Notes under the pieces: generated by a model
The model's database searches: none
What the model was told of the DNA's origin: nothing
The model's input: only the letters and a program-made list of their open reading frames with translations
IMG/VR virus record: IMGVR_UViG_3300009168_000041
Span: 23,601 to 87,600 of that record
Strand: one strand, 5' to 3'
From: a virus
Length of the DNA stretch: 64,000 nt
In this document: piece by piece, positions 15,694 through 24,623 of the stretch
Layout: each line of letters begins with the position of its first letter
How positions within the stretch are numbered: the first letter of the stretch is position 1
Translations under genes and position numbers: made by a program

Positions 15694-17510
15694 GCCCAGA
15701 CGAATTGAACCTGAAGCTCGCCGATATTGTCCGCGGACGCACGGATCGCATGTCGCTCTATGGCTCGGGTATCCGGCTGGCCAGTGACTACGTTCGCGGG
15801 GTTCTGGACGCGGCTGGCAGCGACGGGGCGGTAGCGTTTCCGGACGCCGCTGGGATGGTAAAGGAAGCGGAAAACCGGCTCGTGTATCGCAATGACGATA
15901 TGGCTTACGAGCCGCCCATGACGAGCATGGGGGCCATCGCCGGGTACTGCAAAAGCATCGGGGTCGATACGCCGCCGCGGTGCCTCATGGTATTCGAGAA
16001 TATCGTCACTACCAGCAAGGAAGACAGGGACGGCGACATTCTTCGTAGCGAAGGGGCGATGGTTGACCCGCAAATGCCGCTGCTCTGGCACCACATGCTG
16101 CCGGCAATCGTTGGCAAGATGCTTTCGGTGCGGGAACAGAACAGCAACCACGTCCGCGTGGCGTCGGCCATCATGGAATCGCCGCTCGGGAACGACGTGG
16201 CCAACCTAATCGAGTTTGGGGCGTTGCGAATCAGCCACGGGTTCCGGCCTCTGGACTTCCGGCCGCGTGAAAAGGGACTGCGAAATACGCAAGTGCCACG
16301 AGGATACGACATCCGTTCATACGAAATGCTTGAGGAAAGCGTGGTTTCGGTGCCAAGCAACGTGGGGGGCGTTATCACCGCGTGGAGCCGCGGGAAGCTT
16401 TGCACCCCAATGGTCAAGGCGTGGGCAAAGTCGCTCAACGAATCGCGGCCAGACAAGGTGTATGCGGTGGGTGTCGCGATTGGTGGTGCGGCCAGCGTGG
16501 TTGGAATGTCCGCGCCTGACGCCAACATGCAATCGACAGACCAGGATGCCTACACGCTTGGCACGGTCACGATCCCGGTGAATCTGGAGATCAAAATGAG
16601 CCGCAAAAACGCAGACCCCACAGAACCCGACGGCCAGAAGCCGACGCCCACCGATGAAGACGTTCGCCTCGGGGCCGACGCCAAGCGGCAGAAGGAATCG
16701 GGCGACAACCCGCCGTCGTGGGCCGTGGATGAGGCGTTGTGGGAGCGTGCGAAGAAAGCGGCCGATAAGTCATACGACGAATCGGACGAGGCGTACTGGC
16801 CGGTGGTGGTCACCATCTACCGAAACATGGGCGGAACAATCCAGGGCGACGCCCAGAAGTCTGTTGAACCCGAACCCAAGCCGGCGGCCAAGCCGGAGGA
16901 GAAAGTCATGGACCCCGAAGTCAAAACCGCGCTCTCCTCCAAAGCGATGGGCACTGAACCGGATGAGGAGGGAGATGGCGAAGACACCGCCGAAGCCAAG
17001 TGCCCTGAGTGCGGCGAAACGGTAACACCCGATGCCGATGGCAAGTGCCCTGAGTGTGGGGCTGCGATGAAAAAGCCGGAAAGCAAGAGTGCCGAAAGCG
17101 ACGCGGAAAAGTCCCCGGCACCCCTGGCTGACAAAGCAGGCCGCGTACTCTCCACCGCCAACGAGGCCGCTATTCGCACCGCCGCTGCCGCCCTCCAAGC
17201 GGTTCTCGACCAGGTAGGCGAGCCCGAGAAACAGAAGCCCGGCGAGCCGCCGGCCACCGACAAGCCGGACGAACAGCCGCCACGCGAAGGGCCGCCGGTA
17301 GAACTCAACCTCCCTGACTCTTCGCTTTCGCTTCAAGCGGCGTGCCAGACGGTGGTAACAAAACTATTCGACTTGGACCCCGCAGACACGTCGGCCGAAG
17401 ACGTGAAGATCATGCGGCGAACCAACGAAGCACTCGGCTTGGCCTTGGAACAGGTCAATAGGGCGAAACGGCGGCGGGCCGTTGAGAAGGTATTTTCCCG
17501 TAAGCGGTAG
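15690..17510 (+). CDS. HK97-type prohead protease fused to a scaffold-like region
   Basis: 606 aa. The protease domain spans about residues 95-240: SKEDRDGD (110-116), LLWHHM with the catalytic His at about 134/135, and LRISHGF with the catalytic Ser at about 182, matching the U35/HK97 protease pattern. The rest is charged and disordered with a DEALWERAKKAADKSY segment, a pair of zinc-ribbon halves (CPECGETVTPDADGKCPECG), and coiled-coil-like ends, as in protease-scaffold fusions. It cleaves the capsid delta domain during prohead maturation. It precedes the capsid gene. Confidence 0.88.
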   Translation: MSPDELNLKLADIVRGRTDRMSLYGSGIRLASDYVRGVLDAAGSDGAVAFPDAAGMVKEAENRLVYRNDDMAYEPPMTSMGAIAGYCKSIGVDTPPRCLMVFENIVTTSKEDRDGDILRSEGAMVDPQMPLLWHHMLPAIVGKMLSVREQNSNHVRVASAIMESPLGNDVANLIEFGALRISHGFRPLDFRPREKGLRNTQVPRGYDIRSYEMLEESVVSVPSNVGGVITAWSRGKLCTPMVKAWAKSLNESRPDKVYAVGVAIGGAASVVGMSAPDANMQSTDQDAYTLGTVTIPVNLEIKMSRKNADPTEPDGQKPTPTDEDVRLGADAKRQKESGDNPPSWAVDEALWERAKKAADKSYDESDEAYWPVVVTIYRNMGGTIQGDAQKSVEPEPKPAAKPEEKVMDPEVKTALSSKAMGTEPDEEGDGEDTAEAKCPECGETVTPDADGKCPECGAAMKKPESKSAESDAEKSPAPLADKAGRVLSTANEAAIRTAAAALQAVLDQVGEPEKQKPGEPPATDKPDEQPPREGPPVELNLPDSSLSLQAACQTVVTKLFDLDPADTSAEDVKIMRRTNEALGLALEQVNRAKRRRAVEKVFSRKR

Positions 17511-17570
17511 TGCCGCCGTTGGCACCACCGAACACCAGCCTCGTGTAACCGTGTAACAAGGATCGAAACT

Positions 17571-19199
17571 ATGAATCTCACGACCAACCTGAAGGGCTGG
17601 CTTGCGGAGAACTGCCAAGTTCCGGCAACGGCCAGCGACGAAGAGTTCAAGAAGGCCGCCAGCCTGGCGATCTTCGATGACAAGCTTTCCGCTACCAAAC
17701 TCGCCGAACTCACCGAGGAAGGCGGGCCGGACGCGGCCGACGTGATTGGGCAGGCACTCGCCAAGGCCCTGGCCCCGATTACCCAGAAAATGGCTTCCCT
17801 GGAAGAGCGGCAGTCGCAACTCCAGAACGCCGGGGCCCTCGGCTCCGCCCTGGAATCGGCCATTACCAACGTCAAGCCGACGGTCAGCGGCGAGCCCGAC
17901 AAGGTGCCGTCCAGCACCCGGGCGGCGCAACTGTTCGGGGCCGCCGACCCGCAAGTCCGCGTCAAGTCGCCGATGGAGCGGTACAGCCATACCAAGTCGA
18001 TGCTGACGTACCCCGACCGGGACAAGCACGGCCGCCCGCACCCGAAGGCCGGGCTGCCCATTTCCATGCCGAACGCCTTCAACAGTTCTTTCGAGACCAT
18101 CGCCCAGGATGAGACGGCGATTATCGGCGCGTTCGTCAAGTGGTCGGCGAACATGGGCGGCAAGGGCGTTTGCCCGCACCCGCTGCTTCGCATGACGGAG
18201 CACGACCAGCAACTGATGGAATACGCGATGCACGAGATGCCCTGGACGGGCTACCTCAACGCCTCGGGCCGAAACGAGATCGAGTTGACCGGAGAGAAGC
18301 TGACCGACTTCCAGCGGAAGACGCTGCTTGACGATTCCACGTCCGGCGGCCTGGAAGCCGTGCCCGTTGTCGTGGACCTCGCCCTGATTACCACGCCGGT
18401 TCTCTTCGGCGAACTGTTTCCCCTGGTTGAGGTGGTGCCGATTCCTCGGGGCCGCCGGATCGAGGGGGCCAGCATCGGCAACATCTCGTGGACCTCGGGC
18501 ACCGCCGAGGGCACGAGCATCACGCCGTTCAACACGGCGTCGATGATCGCGGCGTTCGACAACACCGTCTATCCCGTGGTTGCGGCCATCGAAGTCGGAA
18601 ACGACTTCCAAGAGGATTCGCCGTTCTCTATCGGCCAGACGATCATCAGCAAGGCCGGCGAGAAGCACATGGAATGGCTTGACAACCAGATCGCCAACGG
18701 CGACGGCACGACTGAGCCGCAAGGCATTTTCAACGCCAGCGGCACGACCGACATCGGCAACCCGTCCGGCGGGGCCGGCGCGGCGGCCACGATCACCGAC
18801 TACGAGAACCTGCTGTTTGGGATCTCGAAGGCGTATCGCAACACCCCGCAAGACCGGGCCCGCACCGTGTACATCGCCAACGACACGTCTTACAAGCGTG
18901 CCCGCGCGATCTACGTCGGGGCTGCCGACGCCCGGCGTCTGTTCGGAACGGACTACCAGAGCTACATGCTCGGGGACGTGCCGTTCAAGGTTCAGAACGA
19001 CATCGACAACGCCTACGCGGCGTGCTGCAATCTCCGCTACTACCGCATGTATCGCCGGCAAGGCGTACAGGTGGTGACGGAGACCGGCGGCCGGACGCTG
19101 CAGCTCCAGAATCTCACCCTCATCGTCATGCGGGCTCGCTGGGCTGGAAAGCTGACGCTGGGCGGGGCCTGCGCGTATTCCGACAACTGGCAGGCGTAA
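17571..19199 (+). CDS. HK97-fold major capsid protein
   Basis: 542 aa, long for the family, with a ~120-residue helical N-terminal delta-type region (ALAPITQKMASLEERQSQL) followed by the HK97 fold. DDSTSGGLEAVPVVVDL, VEVVPIPRGRRIEG and FVKWSANMGG are characteristic. Late features are EKHMEWLDNQIANGDGTTEP (P-domain), MLGDVPFKVQND and LQNLTLIVMRARWAGKL. It forms the icosahedral shell after cleavage by the upstream protease. A 60-nt gap with an aaggatcg ribosome-binding site precedes the ATG. Confidence 0.92.
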   Translation: MNLTTNLKGWLAENCQVPATASDEEFKKAASLAIFDDKLSATKLAELTEEGGPDAADVIGQALAKALAPITQKMASLEERQSQLQNAGALGSALESAITNVKPTVSGEPDKVPSSTRAAQLFGAADPQVRVKSPMERYSHTKSMLTYPDRDKHGRPHPKAGLPISMPNAFNSSFETIAQDETAIIGAFVKWSANMGGKGVCPHPLLRMTEHDQQLMEYAMHEMPWTGYLNASGRNEIELTGEKLTDFQRKTLLDDSTSGGLEAVPVVVDLALITTPVLFGELFPLVEVVPIPRGRRIEGASIGNISWTSGTAEGTSITPFNTASMIAAFDNTVYPVVAAIEVGNDFQEDSPFSIGQTIISKAGEKHMEWLDNQIANGDGTTEPQGIFNASGTTDIGNPSGGAGAAATITDYENLLFGISKAYRNTPQDRARTVYIANDTSYKRARAIYVGAADARRLFGTDYQSYMLGDVPFKVQNDIDNAYAACCNLRYYRMYRRQGVQVVTETGGRTLQLQNLTLIVMRARWAGKLTLGGACAYSDNWQA

Positions 19200-19250
19200 C
19201 CCATCGGATAGGCCGTGACGCACAAGCATTGCGGCCAGAAAGGAAATGCT

Positions 19251-19643
19251 ATGGCCAGAATGAACCGTTCTCTGCTGCCTGCCGAAGTGGTTGTCGAACT
19301 CACCGGGGCCCGACAGCAGAGTTTTCTATTCAGTCCGCTTGGCCGCAACTTGCGCAGCCGCGGCACGGTGAAGATCGCCGGCAGCCCGCTTCCCGGAATG
19401 TATCTGGCGTTTGATTTCGATAGGAAGGTGGTCCGCGTTTTGGAGCCGCTTTCCTACATCGACACAGCGCCGCGGATACGCGATGCCAGTGGGCAGTTGG
19501 TTGTCCAAGCGTATGTTCAACCGCAGCACGCCTATGACAAACTGAGCCCTGCGGACTTCGCTGACTTGGCGGCAACGGTCGCCGGACTGGTCAGCGGCGG
19601 CGAGGCTCGTTACGTCCAAGGCAAGTTCCCAGACAACCCCTAA
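19251..19643 (+). CDS. Capsid-adjacent small protein A (paralogue of 19764-20363)
   Basis: 130 aa. VVVELTGARQQSFLFSPLG, LRSRGTVKI, PGMYLAFDF and VRVLEPLSY align with the next protein's IVIEVGTDRNSNVLFTPLD, LRGRWVRS, PGIYVALDI and LRGVDPLSL, so the two are diverged paralogues. The position right after the capsid gene suggests a head-associated or decoration role, but I do not recognise the family. The start has an aaaggaaa ribosome-binding site. Confidence 0.6.
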   Translation: MARMNRSLLPAEVVVELTGARQQSFLFSPLGRNLRSRGTVKIAGSPLPGMYLAFDFDRKVVRVLEPLSYIDTAPRIRDASGQLVVQAYVQPQHAYDKLSPADFADLAATVAGLVSGGEARYVQGKFPDNP

Positions 19644-19763
19644 CAACCCCAGAGGGATCTGTCGTTTCGTTTCTCCTGTGTCAACCCGCCCGGGTGCCCC
19701 ACAGCCCGCGGCCCCGGGCGGGCGATTTGAATTGCTAGCGGGCCACAATCGAGGGCTTTTTCG

Positions 19764-20363
19764 ATGGCTAGACTACGTGACTTCAACAACAGTGAAATCG
19801 TTATCGAGGTCGGCACCGACCGAAACAGCAATGTGCTGTTCACGCCGCTCGATACCGTGCTGCGGGGCCGCTGGGTGCGGTCTAACACGCGGCTGAGCTT
19901 CTCGCCCGACTCGGGCTACAACCAACTGCCAGACGTGCCCGGCATCTATGTGGCGCTGGACATCAAGAGCGGCACGCTTCGGGGCGTCGATCCGTTGTCC
20001 CTGGATGAAAACAAGGACTTGATGGCCAAGGTGGCGGCGGCGGCGTTACACGACCAGGGCCCAGTCGGGCCGTGGACGGAGATTAAGAAACGCGGCCTGT
20101 CGCCTACCAAGATCAAGAGCGCCTTGTGGCGGATGCACGAATTGGTCGAGGGCAATAAGGCCCGCGTTGTGCGTGGCGAGATGCCCAAGCCGCAAGATAT
20201 CCTCGCGATGGATGGTGAGCTTGAGCTTCGCACCGGGCCGATTCGCATCGTGGACGCCGATCCGGAAACCGGCAAGACGCTGACGGCGTTCGCAACGCCG
20301 CAAGAGTTGGATTCAATCAAGGCGAGCCTCGCGTCACGGGCGGGCGCGGGCGCGAGTGCCTGA
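19764..20363 (+). CDS. Capsid-adjacent protein B (paralogue of 19251-19643, extended)
   Basis: 199 aa. The N-terminal ~80 residues match the preceding protein. The C-terminal 110 residues add a helix-rich section (SPTKIKSALWRMHELVEGNKA) and a beta-rich end. No family recognised. It is likely a head or neck component by position. A strong terminator follows. Confidence 0.6.
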   Translation: MARLRDFNNSEIVIEVGTDRNSNVLFTPLDTVLRGRWVRSNTRLSFSPDSGYNQLPDVPGIYVALDIKSGTLRGVDPLSLDENKDLMAKVAAAALHDQGPVGPWTEIKKRGLSPTKIKSALWRMHELVEGNKARVVRGEMPKPQDILAMDGELELRTGPIRIVDADPETGKTLTAFATPQELDSIKASLASRAGAGASA

Positions 20364-20393
20364 GCAAGCACCATCGTCTCGCCCTCGATGGTC

Positions 20394-20442
20394 GCCGGCT
20401 GTGCCCGGCCGGGATGTTACCGGCCGGGCCCCGGCGTTTTTT
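20394..20442 (+). terminator. Strong intrinsic terminator
   Basis: Inner stem gcccggccgg/ccggccgggc (20403-20412 with 20420-20429) and outer gccgg/ccggc arms, followed by TTTTTT at 20437-20442. It separates the capsid genes from the connector genes. Confidence 0.75.
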
Positions 20443-20496
20443 CTAATGTGAAATGCTGGCGTGAAAGAAATACTAGCGTGAAATAGGAGAGTAGAG

Positions 20497-20709
20497 GTGG
20501 AACAGACGCTTTGTTGGTCGCCGCTAGAACCGCTGGCTGGAATGTCGGGGCCGTCGGGTATGCCGAGGCGGTCGAGCAATCCGTGTGAGAAGCAATGCCC
20601 GGAGTGCGGCGGGAACGGCCGAATCAAAATGCAGACGACCAAGGGGCTTGAGTACGAGTCGCGTTGTCCGGCGTGTAACGGGCGGGGGTATGGGTTTGCA
20701 ACGAAGTAA
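20497..20709 (+). CDS. Small DnaJ-type zinc-finger protein
   Basis: 70 aa, GTG start with aggaga upstream. Two CxxCxGxG-like units (CPECGGNGRI and CPACNGRGYG) form one DnaJ-style zinc site. There is no J domain. It may be a small chaperone-like or nucleic-acid-binding factor. The upstream DNA repeats gtgaaa several times. Confidence 0.55.
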   Translation: MEQTLCWSPLEPLAGMSGPSGMPRRSSNPCEKQCPECGGNGRIKMQTTKGLEYESRCPACNGRGYGFATK

Positions 20710-20813
20710 CTGCTTTCGCATTGCTCAATAGCAACGGCGATGCAGTGGTCGAAACCCTGGCTGGAATGGCATTAGACAATAACAGACGAGGCTACCAGTG
20801 GGAGGGTGGCCGC

Positions 20814-21269
20814 ATGAGAATGCAAACCATGACAAAACTGGCGTTGATGGGATTTCTGGGGTTCTGCGCACTACTATCTGGCAGCGCTACATGGATGACG
20901 GTGTTCGCACAGGCCCCGACTCCAGCCCCAACACAAACTGATCCCCTCACGGATCACATCTTCACGCCGATGATGCAGCTTGGATTCGCGATGGCGTTCG
21001 TCATGGCGATGGGCTTCCTTTGGTGGCTCATGCGGGCGCGTCGTGACGACTGGAATTCGTGGCACCAGAGCGATCTGGGCCTGATGAATAAGATGACCGA
21101 TGTGATCGTGAAAAACACGGAGGCTAACGTCAGTCACACGAGTTCAACTCTGGAGCTTGCCCGTCGGCTTGCCGAGTTCGGCGCGGTGCTTCAGGAACTG
21201 AATAAGGAACTGCTGTCTCGGCCGTGCTTGTTGCCGCAGAGTCATTCAGTAAGGCGTGGCGAGGAATAG
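20814..21269 (+). CDS. Membrane protein with signal-like N-terminus
   Basis: 151 aa from the ATG at 20814 (gggaggg ribosome-binding site). The first hydrophobic segment (LALMGFLGFCALLSGSATW) resembles a signal peptide. A Pro/Thr-rich spacer and a second membrane helix (LGFAMAFVMAMGFLWWLM) follow, then a soluble helical tail. Two hydrophobic segments and a phage context allow a holin or spanin-like role, but no signature proves it. Confidence 0.5.
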   Translation: MRMQTMTKLALMGFLGFCALLSGSATWMTVFAQAPTPAPTQTDPLTDHIFTPMMQLGFAMAFVMAMGFLWWLMRARRDDWNSWHQSDLGLMNKMTDVIVKNTEANVSHTSSTLELARRLAEFGAVLQELNKELLSRPCLLPQSHSVRRGEE

Positions 21270-21285
21270 TAGAGGGCAATAGGAC

Positions 21286-22056
21286 GTGATTGTTTCCGAC
21301 ACTGACGCAATTGCTTACTGCGGGTGCGACTCGGGCGACCCCGTATTGCCGATGCTCCACCTTGGCGTGGAGAAGGCTATCAAGCAGTTCCTTCGATGGA
21401 ACCCAGTCTATACGTCCTACACGGAATACTACCCGAAGGGCGAGCCGGGCGGGGCCGATGATGAGTTTGTCGAAAACTATGGCAGCATCCCGCGGCGCGG
21501 CGGCGTCGGGGACACGCTCCAATTGCAGCAGAAGTTCGTCCGCAAGACGCCCATGCGGGTATTCGAGCAATCGGGGGCGTGGTTTGGACAGGCTACCGAT
21601 GCCGACTTTGATGCCAACGAACTCACCTACGGTGAGCAATGGGTATTAGAGTTGGATGACGAAAGCGGCATGGTCAGCCGCTCTGGCAAGATCATTCGCG
21701 TCGGGCGGCAGCAGTGGCCGAAGAGCCGCGGGTCAGTGAAGGTGGTTTACGTGGCCGGGTTCAGCGACAACGAATTCAAGGGTACGACGGGCGGCGACGA
21801 TTACACAGACGCCAGCGATATCCGGCTGGCTGTCTTGAATACGCTTGGCAAGTGCTACAACGAAGCCAAGATGCACCAGTACCGGCAGAGCACCGGGCGG
21901 CCGGGCGGCCTGGTGGCAAGTGAGTCGATCCCCGGTTACTCGTATTCGATGCCGGCCGACGTGGCAATGGCGATGGCCGGCAACTTGCGAGTGCTGACGC
22001 CGCTAGCAATGGACCTATTGCAGCCGTACCGGCGGTATGGGGATTTGCTGGGGTAA
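21286..22056 (+). CDS. Head-tail connector protein (gp6-like)
   Basis: 256 aa, GTG start. An N-terminal helical stretch (LHLGVEKAIKQFLRW), a central beta-rich insert and the C-terminal DIRLAVLNTLGKCYNEAKMH are like the neck adaptor proteins of HK97-type phages (gp6/gp15 class), and the position before the stopper and gp10-like genes agrees. It would sit under the portal ring. Confidence 0.6.
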   Translation: MIVSDTDAIAYCGCDSGDPVLPMLHLGVEKAIKQFLRWNPVYTSYTEYYPKGEPGGADDEFVENYGSIPRRGGVGDTLQLQQKFVRKTPMRVFEQSGAWFGQATDADFDANELTYGEQWVLELDDESGMVSRSGKIIRVGRQQWPKSRGSVKVVYVAGFSDNEFKGTTGGDDYTDASDIRLAVLNTLGKCYNEAKMHQYRQSTGRPGGLVASESIPGYSYSMPADVAMAMAGNLRVLTPLAMDLLQPYRRYGDLLG

Positions 22057-22102
22057 GACAAAGCTTTTAGGTGGTGGCTGGTTGTGACTGAGTGAGCAAA
22101 CC

Positions 22103-22447
22103 ATGAGCCTCGAATCACTCTGCGAACGTGACGAGATTGTCGTGTTCACCACCACGACCGCGCAAGACGACATGATGAGCAACGTGGACTCGAAATCGTC
22201 CAAACGCCGTAAGTTGAAGTGCCGCATGACGCAAGTGGCCCGCGACGCCGAGAACAACCACGATATGCCGATGATGTCGGAAGTCTACAACGCGATGTTT
22301 GCGGGCGACCCGAAAATCACGATTAACGATACCGTCGTGTACGACAACAAGGTATTCAGCGTCGAGGCGGCCGGCAACAGTGCCGAGCAAAGCTGGCTCT
22401 GGACGGTGCAATTGGCCCATAAACCCGGATTGCAGATTGATGTGTGA
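22103..22447 (+). CDS. Probable head-tail stopper/closure protein
   Basis: 114 aa. Mostly beta-type sequence ending TVQLAHKPGLQIDV. Length and order (connector, this, gp10-like, tail terminator) fit the head-closure slot. No direct motif, so the call rests on gene order. Confidence 0.45.
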   Translation: MSLESLCERDEIVVFTTTTAQDDMMSNVDSKSSKRRKLKCRMTQVARDAENNHDMPMMSEVYNAMFAGDPKITINDTVVYDNKVFSVEAAGNSAEQSWLWTVQLAHKPGLQIDV

Positions 22448-22458
22448 GAACGTGAACA

Positions 22459-23343
22459 GTGGCCAACATCGTATGGCATGGTGCGGCAGTACAGAAAGAG
22501 TTGCGGCAACTCGCGTGGAAGCGGGTGCGGGCGGCCGGTGCGTATTTGAAGGCCAAAACGCAACGGAACGTCAGCATCCCGACCAAGGCGTATGGGCCGT
22601 CGAAGCCGGGCGAGTTTCCGCACGTCATTACCGGAACGTTGCGACGGTCGATTTTCCTTCGCAATCGCCAAGACGCTATTGCGGTGGATGTTGGGACGAA
22701 ATTGAGCTACGGCATTCATTGGGAGGTGACCAACCGGCCGTATATCCGTCGGACGATGGCGGAAGAACTGGCCACGATTCGCGGGATCCTCGATGGAACC
22801 GTGACGCGGACGATTGAGGATGTGCGGGCCGAAGCGGCGGAGATGAAAGAGGCCCACGCGGCGGCCAAACAGCGAATCCAAGAGAAGCGAGAAGCAAAAC
22901 GGGCCCAAAAGAAAGAGAAGAAGTGGGCCCGCCGCGTGCGAGCCAAGACGGAAAAGGCCATGAAAAGGACGGCTGTCAAGGCTAGGCAGAAGAAGCGGGC
23001 CGAAAAAGAGAAGGCCGAAAAGCGATCTAAAGTGAGGGCGAAGAAGGTGAAAACACTGAGGCGGCGGGACAAGGAGCGGGCAGCGAAGCAAGAGAAACGG
23101 GAACGGGCAACCGTAAAACGCATTGCCAAACAGGCCAAGGCGGAAGCACGAAAGGCAACGGCCATTATCAAGGCTCGATTCAAGCCAGCAACCAAAGCGT
23201 CGCTGGCACGATCGCTGAAAGAAGCCAAGGCCAAATCTCTTGCTAAAGCGGTCAGCAAGGCGGCAACCGCAGCCAAGGGGGCCATTGCAATGGGACAAGC
23301 CATCGGGCAGGCAAAGGGTGGAACACAGCAAGAATCTCAATAG
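22459..23343 (+). CDS. HK97 gp10-like neck/tail protein with long basic extension
   Basis: 294 aa, GTG start. Residues 1-100 match the gp10-like domain: SIPTKAYGPSKPGEFPHVIT then GTLRRSIF and YGIHWEVTNRPYIRRTM. From about residue 110 onward the chain is Lys/Arg/Ala/Glu-rich, a predicted long charged helix of ~180 residues not normally present in this family. The extension may bind DNA near the connector or form a coiled coil; that is inference. Confidence 0.68.
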   Translation: MANIVWHGAAVQKELRQLAWKRVRAAGAYLKAKTQRNVSIPTKAYGPSKPGEFPHVITGTLRRSIFLRNRQDAIAVDVGTKLSYGIHWEVTNRPYIRRTMAEELATIRGILDGTVTRTIEDVRAEAAEMKEAHAAAKQRIQEKREAKRAQKKEKKWARRVRAKTEKAMKRTAVKARQKKRAEKEKAEKRSKVRAKKVKTLRRRDKERAAKQEKRERATVKRIAKQAKAEARKATAIIKARFKPATKASLARSLKEAKAKSLAKAVSKAATAAKGAIAMGQAIGQAKGGTQQESQ

Positions 23344-23410
23344 GAGTCACCGCTAACTGAACAGGGCCCGCCACCGGGCCTGATTACGTAGCGACCTTCG
23401 GAGCCGCGAC

Positions 23411-23854
23411 ATGTTGGGCGAATTGCTCAAGGCCATCAAGATACGGTGGACCGCTAAAGGTCTAGCATCGACGTTTCCCGGCGGAATTTCCGAGGGGACG
23501 CCGGTGCCGGGGTCCGCAACATCGTGGCCGTTCGTTACCGTGAACATCTTGGGTTCGTCCAACACCGGCCGCCGCACCTCCTCGAACTCCACTCAATTCA
23601 ACCAGGAAGAGACTGTCACCGTCGAATTGATAGTCCATTCTCGCGGCGGGCTCTCTGCCGCTTCCACGCTATCCGAAGCGCTCAAGACGGCATTCGACAA
23701 TGCCGTCATGACGTTGGCTAGTGGCGTGACACTCTGCAAATTCTGGTACCAGGGCGAGATGGTCGTGGACGATCCGGACCACGCGAACGTGAAGGACTGG
23801 TCGATCACCTACCAGGCAGTTTTGGAACAAGCCAAGACGCTGGTGAATACATAG
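23411..23854 (+). CDS. Tail terminator-like protein
   Basis: 147 aa. The pattern fits phage tail terminators (lambda gpU / gp17-like): an N-terminal helix (LLKAIKIRW), WPFVTVNILGSS, NQEETVTVELIVHS and a C-terminal WSITYQAVLEQ. It sits just upstream of the tail structural genes. It would cap the tail tube and join it to the head. Confidence 0.58.
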   Translation: MLGELLKAIKIRWTAKGLASTFPGGISEGTPVPGSATSWPFVTVNILGSSNTGRRTSSNSTQFNQEETVTVELIVHSRGGLSAASTLSEALKTAFDNAVMTLASGVTLCKFWYQGEMVVDDPDHANVKDWSITYQAVLEQAKTLVNT

Positions 23855-23865
23855 GAGCCTGCCGC

Positions 23866-24594
23866 ATGGCCACCAACCTATCCGCCACTGTGACCGGGGG
23901 TATCAATTACTCGTACACCAAATCGGACACGCTCAACGCCGTTTCCGAAGCGTTGAGCATGAACACGGCCAATTCCTATGCGTTCGGCAAGGGGTCCAGT
24001 AAGGCAGAGATCATCTATCGCGCCCGCGTCACAGTCACGACGGGCAGCCCCAACCAGGATATCACGCTCTATGGCGTACTGGCCGACGTGTTCGGCGATG
24101 ACGTGGATATCGAGGTTTTGCGCGGCATCTACATCCACAATCGAAGCACGACGGCCGGCGACAATATCTATGTCGGGCCGCTCGGGGTGAGCAACCCGCT
24201 CTTGGGGCCGTGGATTGACGCTGATGGGAACAACAAAGTGGGGCCGGGCGGTACGCTTCTGCTTGACAATCCGCTCGATGGGTACGCCCTGGAAAACGAC
24301 GCCGATACGATCCGCATTCAGTATCAGGGCACCTCTGGCAGTATCGACGTGGATGTCTGCTTCCTTGGAAACGAAGGCGACTTTGTTTCCTCGTCTTCTT
24401 CGTCTACGTCCAGCAGCAGCAGCAAGTCCGTCAGTTCCTCTTCCACGTCGAGTACAAACAGCAATTCGTCAAGCTCGACTTCAAGCAGTACGTCTAGCAA
24501 GTCCACCCGAAGCTCGTCTAGCTCGCAATCGGCGTCTAAGTCGTCGTCGTCAACCAGCAATAGCAGCAGTTCCGAAAGTTCGGTCGAGGCGTAG
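23866..24594 (+). CDS. Tail-region protein with Ser-rich C-terminus (tandem family member 1)
   Basis: 242 aa. The ~165-residue globular domain starts ATVTGGINYSYTKSD. It includes VLRGIYIHNRSTTAGDNI, VGPGGTLLLDNPLDGYAL and TIRIQYQGTSGSIDV. A final ~70 residues of Ser/Thr/Lys/Asn follow. The domain is shared with the next two genes. No Trp motif in this tail. It probably builds a tail or virion-surface structure. Confidence 0.62.
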   Translation: MATNLSATVTGGINYSYTKSDTLNAVSEALSMNTANSYAFGKGSSKAEIIYRARVTVTTGSPNQDITLYGVLADVFGDDVDIEVLRGIYIHNRSTTAGDNIYVGPLGVSNPLLGPWIDADGNNKVGPGGTLLLDNPLDGYALENDADTIRIQYQGTSGSIDVDVCFLGNEGDFVSSSSSSTSSSSSKSVSSSSTSSTNSNSSSSTSSSTSSKSTRSSSSSQSASKSSSSTSNSSSSESSVEA

Positions 24595-24623
24595 TAGAGT
24601 CGTAAACCACACAAGAACCGGGT

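Noticed and set aside
14526-16151. Long acidic (Leu/Asp/Glu/Val-rich) minus-strand frames opposite the Ser-rich gene
   Set aside because: They are the antisense of tcN/agN serine codons, which read as Asp/Glu/Leu; no start signals and no globular sequence.
17364-19229. 621-codon open frame on the minus strand opposite the capsid gene
   Set aside because: GC-rich coding DNA often leaves the antisense frame open. The composition is Arg/Val/Ala-rich without motifs, and the + strand clearly encodes the capsid protein.
22285-23340. 351-codon minus-strand frame rich in Phe/Leu/Arg opposite the basic neck protein
   Set aside because: Antisense of Lys/Arg/Glu codons; the + strand frame has the gp10-like domain.
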